From positions 62,001-126,000 of the forward strand of contig NZ_PPHF01000164.1 of the NCBI RefSeq assembly GCF_002904335.1: 64,000 bases of DNA, read 5' to 3'. Within the stretch, counting starts at the first letter, position 1; every line of letters begins with the position of its first letter. Of this stretch, positions 15,849-23,304 are shown one piece after another. The DNA is from Amycolatopsis sp. CA-126428 (GTDB taxonomy: Bacteria; Actinomycetota; Actinomycetes; Mycobacteriales; Pseudonocardiaceae). Both the position numbers and the translations under genes were made by a program. The notes below the pieces were generated by a model, which did not search any database, had not been told where the DNA came from, and saw only the letters and a program-made list of their open reading frames with translations.

Positions 15849-15986
15849 TTACTTGCAGTTGCCGTAGCAGTCGTAGTGCAGGGTCTTGCAGACCTGGCCG
15901 TGCTCGGGGATGCACGCGCCGGCCTTGACCTCGCGCAGGAACAGCCCCAGCAGCCGGTCACCCAGGGTGTTGATCATGCGAGCCAT
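15849..15986 (-). CDS. 45-residue Cys-rich peptide precursor (candidate RiPP or bacteriocin)
   Basis: A small gene missed by length cut-offs. It has ATG at 15986 with AGAGGAG five bases upstream, and TAA at 15849. The product has a 24-residue amphipathic leader (MARMINTLGDRLLGLF, then LREVKAGA) and a 21-residue C-terminal part. The latter starts CIPEHGQVC and ends DCYGNCK, with four Cys spaced C-x7-C-x6-C-x3-C. The Ala-Gly-Ala just before the first Cys is a signal-peptidase-type site, matching the S26 peptidase in the same operon. Next come a MauE-like protein, a thioredoxin and an ABC exporter. The expected product is a small exported peptide with two disulfides; its activity is unknown. No lanthipeptide, lasso, linaridin or radical-SAM enzyme is nearby. 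A Met at codon 4 is a weaker alternative start. Confidence 0.75.
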   Translation of the reverse strand: MARMINTLGDRLLGLFLREVKAGACIPEHGQVCKTLHYDCYGNCK

Positions 15987-16036
15987 GATCACTCCTCTCA
16001 GTAGCGGGAATCGACCGGGAGATCGTGGCTCAGCCG

Positions 16037-16054
16037 CGCTATCCGTTCGCTATC
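16037..16054 (-). promoter_or_regulatory. SARP-type heptamer direct repeat upstream of the precursor gene
   Basis: On the leftward strand the heptamer GATAGCG occurs twice, at 16048-16054 and 16037-16043, separated by AACG. The 11-bp period is the geometry bound by SARP activators. A -10-like CACGAT (16022-16027) starts nine bases after the second copy, close to the 8-bp spacing known for SARP promoters, and the precursor start follows about 35 bases later. The SARP gene at 9625 is the natural candidate to bind. Confidence 0.6.
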
Positions 16055-16098
16055 GAGGAAACGGCCGACCGGAGAGGCCACAGTTCGCCGGGCCGCGT

Positions 16099-16118
16099 CA
16101 TACCGACCGGATGGTATG
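16099..16118. promoter_or_regulatory. Inverted repeat at the start of the SCO6745-like gene
   Basis: CATACC and GGTATG flank an 8-base spacer (GACCGGAT), forming a 20-bp inverted repeat that ends nine bases before the GTG start at 16127. The hexamer TATGTT (16115-16120) overlaps its right arm and would serve as a -10 element for a leaderless transcript. A regulator bound here would block that promoter. The binding protein is unknown. Confidence 0.5.
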
Positions 16119-16126
16119 TTGACGGC

Positions 16127-16975
16127 GTGATCGAAGTGGCGCGCCGGACGTGGCGAATTCTCGAGCCGTACCACGGAATGATCTACTTCGCCCCGGAAGC
16201 CGCGGCCGCTTATGCGGAGCTCGGCGTCACCGGTCGCGCCGGCTATTTCGCGTCACGGTCGGCGGCGCTCGGCGCGGTCCCGGCACCGGTCGTGGTCGCG
16301 ACCTTCTACAACTTCAACCCGGCCCTCGTCCGGGAGTCGATCGCCGCCGCCTGGTCCACCACCGACCCGGCCGCCGTCCTGGCCGCGCGGCACGCGGCGG
16401 CCGACCGGGCGTTGCGCGGCATCCTGGGTGACGCGATCACTTCGCCGGAGATGCGCAAGGCTGCGGCCCTGCTGCGCGAGGCCGCCGAGACGGTCGCCGA
16501 CGACGTCACCGGCCGCCCGCTCTTCGCCGCCCACGCGGCGCTGCCGTGGCCGACCGAACCCCACCTGGTCCTGTGGCACGCCCAGACCCTGCTCCGGGAG
16601 TACCGCGGCGACGCACACGTCGCCGCTTTGCTGACGGCCGGGTTGAGCGGCATCGAAGCCCTCGTCACCCACGCGGCTTCGGGTGCGGTCCCCGCCGAGA
16701 CCCTGCGCACCTCCCGGTCGTGGTCCGAAGAGGACTGGAACCGGGCGGTCGCCGGCCTCCGGGAGCGCGACTGGCTCACCGGCGACCCTGAGCTGACGTT
16801 CACGCCCGCGGGTGCGGCCCGCCGGGCCGAGCTCGAGAAGGCGACCGACGAGAACAGCGTGACCCCCTACGCCCGGCTCGGCGAGGCCGCGTGCGTCGAG
16901 TTGCAGGAGCTGGGTCGGCCGTTCAGCCGGGCGCTGGCGGGGAAGCTGATGCCGTGGGTGCTCAACCGGTCGTAG
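16127..16975 (+). CDS. SCO6745-family protein
   Basis: 282 residues from GTG 16127, read without a Shine-Dalgarno from a probable leaderless transcript. It matches the actinobacterial SCO6745 family: an opening RTWRILEPYHGMIYFAPEAAAAYAEL, a central W-x-T-x-P-A-x-V-L-x-A-R segment, and the late HLVLWHAQTLLREYRGDAHVAALL plus a C-terminal winged-helix-like part (WNRAVAGLRERDWL). These proteins have no firmly established role; relatives accompany regulators and small-molecule genes. It is divergent from the peptide precursor operon, with promoters back to back, but whether it takes part in that system is unknown. Confidence 0.7.
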   Translation: MIEVARRTWRILEPYHGMIYFAPEAAAAYAELGVTGRAGYFASRSAALGAVPAPVVVATFYNFNPALVRESIAAAWSTTDPAAVLAARHAAADRALRGILGDAITSPEMRKAAALLREAAETVADDVTGRPLFAAHAALPWPTEPHLVLWHAQTLLREYRGDAHVAALLTAGLSGIEALVTHAASGAVPAETLRTSRSWSEEDWNRAVAGLRERDWLTGDPELTFTPAGAARRAELEKATDENSVTPYARLGEAACVELQELGRPFSRALAGKLMPWVLNRS

Positions 16976-17013
16976 CGGGGTGATCGGGGTCGTCTGCTCG
17001 GCGGGGCCGAGGC

Positions 17014-17385
17014 CTAGTTCGGTGCCGCGAGAGTTGCGCGGTGGGCGCGGTTGACGGCGATGAGCTGGTCGAGCGAGTCGCGCGTGCGGATCAGCTCGGC
17101 GATGTGGTCGGTGAGCCGGTCGCGTTCCTGGACCATCCGGCGCTCGGCCGCCTCGGAGGTCTCCTCGCCGGGGGAGTCGATGCAGGGGAACAGGTCGGCG
17201 ATCGTGCTGCTGGACAGGCCGGCGGCGAACATGCGCTGGATGAACCCGACCCGCTCGACCTCGTCGGCGGTGTAGTGCCGTTGCCCGCTCGCGCTGCGGG
17301 TGCTGGTGAGCAGCCCTTGCTGCTCGTAGTAGCGCAGGGACCGGACACTCACGCCGGTCCGGGCCGCCAGTTCGCCGATCCGCAC
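17014..17385 (-). CDS. MerR-family regulator
   Basis: 123 residues. The GTG at 17385 is chosen because a perfect GAGGAGG lies five bases upstream and the MerR winged helix then starts at once (RIGELAARTGVSVRSLRYYEQQGLL). The DNA-binding domain fills about 1-70; a dimerising coiled coil follows (ERDRLTDHIAELIRTRDSLDQLI). A lone Cys in LFPCIDSPGEE fits the short SoxR/CueR-like middle region, but there is no clear metal site. It is 50 bases downstream of the acyl-CoA ligase stop on the same strand and may be co-transcribed. Its ligand and targets cannot be told. Confidence 0.8.
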   Translation of the reverse strand: MRIGELAARTGVSVRSLRYYEQQGLLTSTRSASGQRHYTADEVERVGFIQRMFAAGLSSSTIADLFPCIDSPGEETSEAAERRMVQERDRLTDHIAELIRTRDSLDQLIAVNRAHRATLAAPN

Positions 17386-17435
17386 GGACGCCTCCTCGTG
17401 TGACCCGTGCCCGAGGTCTTCCTCTGACACTGATG

Positions 17436-19016
17436 TCAGAGTTTAGCGCGGGCCGCCGGGGTCAGGCGGGTGTAGGTGATCTCCTTGCCCGTCCGTTCCC
17501 AGATCACGTCGGCGCCGTCGAGGCCCTCGGCGGACAGCTGCCGCTTGACGACCTTGAACGTCGAGGTCCGCGGGAGCTGCCGGACCGTGCGGACGTACCG
17601 GGGCACCTGTTTGGGGCCGAGGTCGGCCTGGCCGGCCAGGAAGCGGCCGAAGCCGGCCGGCTCCAGGGGCGTGCCGTCGGTGACGATGGCGGCCATCACC
17701 TGGTCGCCGGTCACCGGGTCGGGCACCGCGTAGACGGCGGCGTCGGTGATCGCGGGGTGCCGCAGCAGGATGCGCTCGATCGGGGCCGTGCCGAGGTTTT
17801 CCCCGTCGACGCGCAGCCAGTCGCCGAGCCTGCCGGCGAAGTAGCAGAAGCCGGCCGCGTCGGCGTAGGCGAGGTCGCCGGTGTGGAAGCGGCCGTCGCG
17901 CAGCCGCTCGGCGTCGGCTTGCGCGTCGCGGTAGTACCCGGCGAACCAGCCGGCGCCCTCGGTGTTGACCAGTTCGCCGACGGCCTCCGCCGCGTTGACC
18001 AGGTGGCCGTCGGCGTCGAACTCGGCCGGCGGGCAGCGGCGGCCGGTGTCCGGGTGCAGGATCGCCACGTCGCCGGCCGGCCGGCCCAATGAGCCCGGCG
18101 GGGTGTCGTCGGTGCGGGCGAAGCCCACGCCGCCCTCGGTGGAGCCGAACGCGTCGATGACCTTGCAGCCGAAGCGCTTCTCGAACGCGGCGAGGTCGGC
18201 GCTCGCCCCTTCGTTCCCGTAGACGAGGCGCAGGGGGTTGTCGGCGTCGTCCGGCCGCGGCGGCGTGGCGACCACATAGGACAGTGGCTTGCCGACGTAG
18301 TTGGCGTAGGTCGCCCCGAACTTCCGCACGTCGGGCAGGAAACCGGAGGCGGAGAACCGGCGGCGCAGGGCGATGGCCGCGCCGGCCGCGAGCCCGACGG
18401 CCCAGCCGGCCATGATGGCGTTCGAGTGGAACAGCGGCATCGTGACGTAGACCGTGTCCGATGTGGACAGCCGGAAGCGCTCGGCGAGCATCGCGCCGGG
18501 GAACGCGATCTTGCCGTGGGTGCAGCGCACCGCCTTCGGGTCGCCGCTGGTGCCGGAGGTGAAGATCAGCATCAGCAGATCGGCCGCGGCCGCGGGGACG
18601 GGCTCGGCCGGTTCGTTCGGCGGCGCCCAGGATTCCAGGTCGCGCACGCCGATCCCGCCGAGGTCCAGTCCGGCCAGCAGGGGCCGGTACTTCCGCTCGG
18701 CGAGCACGAACTGGCAGTCGGCGAGCCGGATGTCGCGCGCGAGGGCTTCCCCGCGCCGGGTCGGGTTGAGCCCGACCAGCACCGCTCCGGCGAACGCGCA
18801 GGCGCCCAGGAGAAGGGAGAACGCCGGTACGTTGTCGGCCAGGACGCCGACGTGGGGCGGTTCGTCCCGGCGCAACGCTTCGCGCAGGCCGGCCGCCCAG
18901 CGCGCGGAGGTCCGGACGTGCTCGGCCCAGGAACAGGTTTCGTCCTCGAACCGCAGTCCCGGACGCTCGTCGCCCGCGCGGGCCAGCAGTAGTTCGGTCA
19001 CCGTCGGGACGCTCAT
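17436..19016 (-). CDS. FadD17-like fatty/steroid acyl-CoA ligase
   Basis: 526 residues of the AMP-forming ligase family. The P-loop is FTSGTSGDPKAV (about 163), the acyl/adenylate motif is DAFGSTEGG (about 275), the hinge region is FHTGDLAYADAAGFCYFAGRLGDWLRVDGEN (about 385), and a C-terminal Lys lies in STFKVVKRQL (about 500). It activates a carboxylate with ATP and joins it to CoA. Sequence pattern and length fit the FadD1/FadD17 group used in mycobacterial lipid and steroid-side-chain metabolism. A perfect KstR-type motif lies 26 bases upstream of the start, supporting a role in sterol or related catabolism. No other sterol genes are visible here, so the substrate is inferred. Confidence 0.75.
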   Translation of the reverse strand: MSVPTVTELLLARAGDERPGLRFEDETCSWAEHVRTSARWAAGLREALRRDEPPHVGVLADNVPAFSLLLGACAFAGAVLVGLNPTRRGEALARDIRLADCQFVLAERKYRPLLAGLDLGGIGVRDLESWAPPNEPAEPVPAAAADLLMLIFTSGTSGDPKAVRCTHGKIAFPGAMLAERFRLSTSDTVYVTMPLFHSNAIMAGWAVGLAAGAAIALRRRFSASGFLPDVRKFGATYANYVGKPLSYVVATPPRPDDADNPLRLVYGNEGASADLAAFEKRFGCKVIDAFGSTEGGVGFARTDDTPPGSLGRPAGDVAILHPDTGRRCPPAEFDADGHLVNAAEAVGELVNTEGAGWFAGYYRDAQADAERLRDGRFHTGDLAYADAAGFCYFAGRLGDWLRVDGENLGTAPIERILLRHPAITDAAVYAVPDPVTGDQVMAAIVTDGTPLEPAGFGRFLAGQADLGPKQVPRYVRTVRQLPRTSTFKVVKRQLSAEGLDGADVIWERTGKEITYTRLTPAARAKL

Positions 19017-19041
19017 CCGCGCACCTCCAGGCGGGCAGAAG

Positions 19042-19055
19042 TGAAACAGGTTCTA
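19042..19055 (-). promoter_or_regulatory. KstR-like operator
   Basis: Reading leftward, TAGAACCTGTTTCA fits the TNNAACNNGTTNNA pattern bound by KstR, the TetR-family repressor of cholesterol catabolism in mycobacteria and rhodococci. It lies 26-39 bases before the acyl-CoA ligase start, a place where a repressor would block transcription. Other TetR proteins with similar half-sites could bind instead. Confidence 0.5.
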
Positions 19056-19094
19056 CTTCTACCACGGCGGCGGCCGCGGGGTCCACCGCGCCGA

Positions 19095-19544
19095 TCAGCG
19101 CCGATCAGCGGCGCCGGTGGCCAGGATGACGAGGAACTGGCCGCCGCCCGGCTGGACGTCGGCGGTGACCGGCAGCCCCGGTACCAGCCGGGAGAACCGG
19201 TCCACCAGCCAGTCCGCCGCTTCCCGGGCGTCCTGCTCGGTCGGGCAGCGGGCCACCATCTCCCGGCCGCCCTTGCGCTCCAGCCGCCCGGCCACGGTGA
19301 TCAGCGGCGCGGGTTCGGCCACGTGCAGGCGGTCCGGCCAGGCGATGACCACCTTGACCGCACCCTTGCGGGTGTTGCACCCGCGGTGCGCGAGCCGCTC
19401 GGCGACCTTGGCCTTCCGGTCGGCGGTCCGGCTGTCGACGCTGGGCCCGCGCGGGTCGTTCACCGACATGCCGGGGTCGACCGGCTCGTCGCACACCCAG
19501 CAGCGCCAGCCGTCGCGCTCGGCCACGTCATCGAGGAGGCTCAC
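19095..19544 (-). CDS. Small protein with HNH-like Cys/His zinc motif
   Basis: 149 residues from ATG 19544. The N-terminal 70 residues hold CWVCDEP and HRGCNTRKG, a spacing and context (W-x-C, then R-G-C-N) seen in HNH-type treble-clef nuclease folds. The catalytic His-Asn-His triplet is incomplete, so a nuclease role is doubtful. The remainder (AEPAPLITVAGRLERKGGREMVARCPTEQDA) looks like a small alpha/beta domain. It faces the DinB-like gene at 19610 with 65 bases between them. No specific function can be assigned. Confidence 0.55.
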   Translation of the reverse strand: MSLLDDVAERDGWRCWVCDEPVDPGMSVNDPRGPSVDSRTADRKAKVAERLAHRGCNTRKGAVKVVIAWPDRLHVAEPAPLITVAGRLERKGGREMVARCPTEQDAREAADWLVDRFSRLVPGLPVTADVQPGGGQFLVILATGAADRR

Positions 19545-19609
19545 CGGGGAAACCTAGCAAGCACGGTGATCTCCGGAACACCTGCGTCCCTCCGGGAGTT
19601 GACGGTGGC

Positions 19610-20383
19610 ATGACCCCACTCGTGGACCGCACGATCACCGCTCTCCGTTCCGAGCACGACACGCTCGCCGCCCTCGTCCGCGGCCTCACCGACGACCAGC
19701 TGGCCGCACCCAGCGGTGCCGAGGAGTGGACCGTCGCCCAGGCCCTGTCCCACCTCGGCAGCGGCGCCGAGATCGGCCGCGCACCCCTCGCGCGGGCCGC
19801 CGGCGAGACCGTGGCCGCCGAAGACAACCAGACGATCTGGGCCCGCTGGGACGTGTCCACGCCGCGGGCGCAGGCCGAAGGCTTCCTGGAGCACAACAGC
19901 CGCTGGCTCGAAACGGCCGAGGCGTTCACGCCCGAGCAGCGTTCGTCGCTGACCGTCGACCTCGGCTTCCTGCCGGAGCCGGTGCCGCTGGTGACCGCGC
20001 TGGGCATGCGGCTGAGCGAGGTGGCCAACCACTCGTGGGACGTGCGCGTCGCCTTCGACGCCGAGGCCGGGGTCGACGCGGACTCGGCCGCGGTGCTGGT
20101 CGACCTCCTGACCGGGCCCATCGGGTTCATGCTGGGCTTCCTCGCGAAGCCGGCCGAGCTCGCGAACCCGGTGTCCCTCGCGGTTCCCGGCGCCGGCCTG
20201 GTGATCGACGACGCGGTCACCGTGGTGGACCACCTCGAGGCGCCGTCCGCGACCTTCGCCGGGCCGCCGGAGGCGTTCATCCGGCTGCTCAGCGGCCGCC
20301 TCAAGACTCCGTACGACAAGGGTGTCACCGTCGAAGGCGGCGTGACGCTCGACGAGCTGCGCCGGGTGTTCCCCGGCTTCTGA
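19610..20383 (+). CDS. DinB-fold, maleylpyruvate-isomerase-N-like protein
   Basis: 257 residues. It opens with the pattern of mycothiol-dependent enzymes of the DinB superfamily (LRSEHDTLAALVRGLTDDQLAAPSGAEEWTVAQALSHLGSGAEI), in which the first-helix His and the SHLGS His help bind metal. A third His lies in NHSWDVRVAFD (about 142), completing a likely metal triad. A C-terminal SCP2-like or lid domain follows (LVIDDAVTVVDHLEAPSATFAGPPEAFIRLLSGR). In actinobacteria such proteins use mycothiol for isomerisation, ligation or detoxification; the substrate here is unknown. It is convergent with an alpha/beta hydrolase only two bases past its stop. Confidence 0.75.
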   Translation: MTPLVDRTITALRSEHDTLAALVRGLTDDQLAAPSGAEEWTVAQALSHLGSGAEIGRAPLARAAGETVAAEDNQTIWARWDVSTPRAQAEGFLEHNSRWLETAEAFTPEQRSSLTVDLGFLPEPVPLVTALGMRLSEVANHSWDVRVAFDAEAGVDADSAAVLVDLLTGPIGFMLGFLAKPAELANPVSLAVPGAGLVIDDAVTVVDHLEAPSATFAGPPEAFIRLLSGRLKTPYDKGVTVEGGVTLDELRRVFPGF

Positions 20384-20385
20384 GT

Positions 20386-21063
20386 TCACCGGTAGCTCTC
20401 GAGGAGGTCGGCCAGTGCGGCGGGGCGGCTGAGCGCGACGCAGTGACCGGCGGTGATCTCGTCCGGGACGATGCCGAGCCGCTCGGCCGCCAGCCGGCGG
20501 AAGAAGTCCGGCGGGAAGCAGCGGTCCTCGCGGCACAGCACGAACCGGGTGGGCACCGCCGGCCACGCGTCCAGCGGCCACGGCTCCCGCATCGCGGTGG
20601 GGGACGGGTGGGCCCGCTCCCGGCCCAGCGCTTCGTCCGCGAGGGCCTGCGGGACGTCGTGGTAGAAGCTGACGTGCGGGTCGGCGTGGCCGGTGCGGCC
20701 ACCGTCGCGCGCCGCCTGGGCCCGCACCGCCTCGCCGCACCCGGTGTTCCGGCCCCAGTCGTCGGGCGACTCGCCGGGCGCGGGGATCATCCCGGCCACC
20801 AGGACCAGCAGGCCGGCCGCGAGCCGGTCGGCGACCAGCGGTGCGGTGAACCCGCCGAACGAGTGGCCGACGACGACCAGGTCCGTCCGGTCGCCGACGG
20901 CTTCGACCACCGCGTCGGCGTAGTCGGTGAGCGTGGCCGACGCGTCGTCGGCGGGCAGGTCCGGAGCCACCACCTCGTGGCCCCGGGCCCGCAGCTCCGC
21001 GCCGACGAGGTGCCAGGCCCAGCCGGCGTCGCCGCCACCGTGGATCAAGACGTACGTGCTCAT
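20386..21063 (-). CDS. Alpha/beta hydrolase
   Basis: 225 residues, a compact alpha/beta hydrolase close in pattern to esterase/hydroxynitrile-lyase-like proteins. It has oxyanion HGGGDAGWAWH (about 8-18), nucleophile Ser in GHSFGG (about 67), acid Asp probably in CREDRCFPP (about 188) and His in TAGHCVALSRP (about 208). The enzyme would hydrolyse a small ester or amide in the cytoplasm. It lies 48 bases downstream of the MFS transporter gene on the same strand and is probably co-transcribed, so the substrate may be related to what the transporter moves. The substrate is unknown. Confidence 0.8.
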   Translation of the reverse strand: MSTYVLIHGGGDAGWAWHLVGAELRARGHEVVAPDLPADDASATLTDYADAVVEAVGDRTDLVVVGHSFGGFTAPLVADRLAAGLLVLVAGMIPAPGESPDDWGRNTGCGEAVRAQAARDGGRTGHADPHVSFYHDVPQALADEALGRERAHPSPTAMREPWPLDAWPAVPTRFVLCREDRCFPPDFFRRLAAERLGIVPDEITAGHCVALSRPAALADLLESYR

Positions 21064-21111
21064 GGGATGGCCTTTCCGTGGTGGTCGTGCGGGTGGTGGT
21101 CGTCAGGGGTT

Positions 21112-22320
21112 TCAGGCGTGTGCGGTGGTCCGGCGCCGCAGGGCCGGTCCGAGCGCCCGCTGGGCGGCGAACAGGGCGATCCCGCCGACCGCGCAGGCCG
21201 CCCCGAGGACGACCGGCCCGGCCGGCTGGAGCAGCGCGGTTCCGGCCAGCGGGCCGAGCACCGCGCCGACGCTCCAGGTCGTCGAAGCCAGGCCGAGGTA
21301 CCCGCCGCGCAGCTCGGCCGGGGCGAGGCCGGCGAAGGTGTCGCCGAACCGGACGGCGATCCCGATCTGCCCGAGCGTCCAGATCAGGACCGAGCCGGCG
21401 AAGGCGGCGGTGCCCGTGCTCACGGCACCGAGCCCGGCGCCCAGGCCGACCAGGAGCATCGAGGCGGCCGACACCGCGGCGCCGTTGCGGCCGGCGAGCC
21501 ACCGGACCGCCGGCGGCTGGAGCGCGACGACGGCGATCCCGTTCAGGGCCAGGACTCCGCCGTAGGCCGCCGGGCCGAGACCGCCGGCCGCCATCAGCAG
21601 CGGCAACGTCGTGAACGTCTGCAGGAACAGCGTGAAGTAGCCGGTGTGCAGCGCCAGCATCGCGAGCATCAACCGGTCGCGCAGCACGACGGGCAGCAGC
21701 GGCCGCCGCGTCCGCACCGATCCCGCCGGCCGGGTTTCCGGCACCCGGCGCCAGACGATCAGCGCCGCGGCCAGCGAGGCCAGCACGTTGATCCAGAACA
21801 GCAGCCCGTAGCCGTACTTGGCGAGGAACCCCGCGGCGATCGTGGCGACCGAGAAGCCGAGGTTGGCCGCCCAGTAGAGCACGCCGAACGCGCGGATCCG
21901 CTGGGACGCCGGCAGATCGGCCACCGCGGCCGACCCGGCCGGGCGGAACAGCTCGATCGTCAGCCCGACGCCCACGGCGGCCGCCCAGATGCCGGGCAGC
22001 GAGTCCGCCGAGCCGAGCGCGGTGAGCGCCGCGGCGGCCCCGATGAAGCCGGCCAGCATCGTGTTGCGCCGGCCGATCCGGTCGCCCAGCCATCCGCCGA
22101 GCAGCTGGGAGCCGATGTCGCCCAGCCCGACCGCCGCGACCACCGAGCCCGCCGTCGCGGGGGAGAGGTGCTGCGCCTGCGTCAGGTACAGCACCAGGAA
22201 CGCCCGCACCACACCGCCGGCCCGGCCGACGAAGTGCGTGGCCGCCAGGGCCCGGACGAGCTCGGGGAGGCGGGGCCGGGCCGCCGTGGTCGCCGGATCG
22301 ATCGTGCCCGTGGTCGTCAT
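21112..22320 (-). CDS. MFS transporter
   Basis: 402 residues with about 12 membrane helices and the loop 2-3 signature GGWLGDRIGRRNTMLAG (about 72). It would export a drug or metabolite by proton exchange. The ATG at 22320 is preferred over a GTG three codons upstream because a -10-like TAGCGT lies seven bases before it, consistent with a leaderless transcript. The gene is divergent from a LysR regulator, with a 27-bp inverted repeat in the 84-base gap, the usual layout for a LysR-controlled transporter. The downstream alpha/beta hydrolase is probably in the same transcript. Confidence 0.8.
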   Translation of the reverse strand: MTTTGTIDPATTAARPRLPELVRALAATHFVGRAGGVVRAFLVLYLTQAQHLSPATAGSVVAAVGLGDIGSQLLGGWLGDRIGRRNTMLAGFIGAAAALTALGSADSLPGIWAAAVGVGLTIELFRPAGSAAVADLPASQRIRAFGVLYWAANLGFSVATIAAGFLAKYGYGLLFWINVLASLAAALIVWRRVPETRPAGSVRTRRPLLPVVLRDRLMLAMLALHTGYFTLFLQTFTTLPLLMAAGGLGPAAYGGVLALNGIAVVALQPPAVRWLAGRNGAAVSAASMLLVGLGAGLGAVSTGTAAFAGSVLIWTLGQIGIAVRFGDTFAGLAPAELRGGYLGLASTTWSVGAVLGPLAGTALLQPAGPVVLGAACAVGGIALFAAQRALGPALRRRTTAHA

Positions 22321-22356
22321 GGGAACCACGCTAGGTCCGCGAACACATCACGAAAA

Positions 22357-22383
22357 GCGATGAATTCCGATCGAATTGATCGC
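22357..22383. promoter_or_regulatory. Probable LysR operator
   Basis: GCGATGAATTC (22357-22367) and GAATTGATCGC (22373-22383) form an 11-bp inverted repeat with one mismatch around a 5-base spacer, in the gap between the divergent MFS transporter and LysR genes. It includes T-N11-A-type symmetry expected of LysR sites. A -10-like TATGTT (22391-22396) lies eight bases before the LysR start. Confidence 0.6.
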
Positions 22384-22404
22384 CATCGGCTATGTTAAGC
22401 CGCT

Positions 22405-23301
22405 ATGGCCGACTTCCAGCTGCGCCACCTGCGGACCATGGCCGCCATCGCCGAGGAAGGCACGTTCGGGCAGGCGGCGGCCCGGCTCGGCTACACGCAA
22501 TCCTCGGTGAGCCAGCAGATCGCCGCGCTGGAGAAGGCCGTCGGCGGCCCGGTCTTCGACCGCCCCGGCGGGCCGAAGCCGGTCCGGATCACCCGGCTCG
22601 GCGAGGTGGTCCTGGTCCACGGCCGCGAGCTGCTGGCGAAGGCGGCGACGCTCACCGACGCCGTCGGCCGGTTCCGGGCCGGCCACGGCCGCATCGACAT
22701 CGGCACCTTCCAGAGCGTGTCGAACCTGATCCTGCCCGCCGTCATCCGCCGGTTGCTGGACGAGCACCCCGGCTGCGACATCAGGCTGTCCGACGTGCCG
22801 CCGGAGGACCCGCGGATCGGCGAGCTGGACCTGCTGTTCCACGACGGCCCGGTCGACGGCGACGTCGAGCACGTCAAGCTGTTCGACGAGCCGTACCTGC
22901 TGGTGACGGGCGCCGGTGCGGTGCCCGGGGGTGGCCCGGTGCGGGTGAAGCTGCTCGACGAGGTCCCGATGGTCGCCTGGCCGCGCACCCACCACCAGCG
23001 GTGGCTGGAGCGGACGTTCGCCCGCGCCGGCGCGCAGCCGCGGTTCGTGTTCCGCACGACGGGCCACGAAACCATCCTGTCGATGGTGCGGGCGGGCATC
23101 GGCTGGGCGGTGCTGCCGTGGCTTGCCCTGCACGGCCAGGACGCCTGGGCCGACGAGCAGCTCGCCATCCACCCGCTGAAGCCGTCGCCGACCCGCGAGC
23201 TGTCCCTGCACTGGCCGGCCGGGCGCACCGAATCCCCGCTCGCGGTCCGGGCGCGGGAGATCGCCGTGGAGGTCGCGCGCGACCTCGCCGAGCGGATGTG
23301 A
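22405..23301 (+). CDS. LysR-family regulator
   Basis: 298 residues. The N-terminal winged helix (about 1-62, FQLRHLRTMAAIAEEGTFGQAAARLGYTQSSVSQQIAALE) is followed by a linker helix and a two-lobed periplasmic-binding-type sensor (about 90-298, with IDIGTFQSVSNLILPAVIRRL). It likely controls the divergent MFS transporter and hydrolase through the inverted repeat between them, and its own gene. The ligand cannot be inferred from the sequence. The stop is three bases from the convergent hypothetical gene at 23305. Confidence 0.85.
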   Translation: MADFQLRHLRTMAAIAEEGTFGQAAARLGYTQSSVSQQIAALEKAVGGPVFDRPGGPKPVRITRLGEVVLVHGRELLAKAATLTDAVGRFRAGHGRIDIGTFQSVSNLILPAVIRRLLDEHPGCDIRLSDVPPEDPRIGELDLLFHDGPVDGDVEHVKLFDEPYLLVTGAGAVPGGGPVRVKLLDEVPMVAWPRTHHQRWLERTFARAGAQPRFVFRTTGHETILSMVRAGIGWAVLPWLALHGQDAWADEQLAIHPLKPSPTRELSLHWPAGRTESPLAVRAREIAVEVARDLAERM

Positions 23302-23304
23302 CCG

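Noticed and set aside
12941..15986. Lanthipeptide, lasso or linaridin cluster
   Set aside because: No LanB/LanC/LanM, lasso cyclase/B protein, or linaridin enzymes within the operon or nearby.
19726..22398. Rightward frame of about 890 codons
   Set aside because: It overlaps four well-supported genes on both strands and encodes only low-complexity Arg/Pro/Gly sequence.
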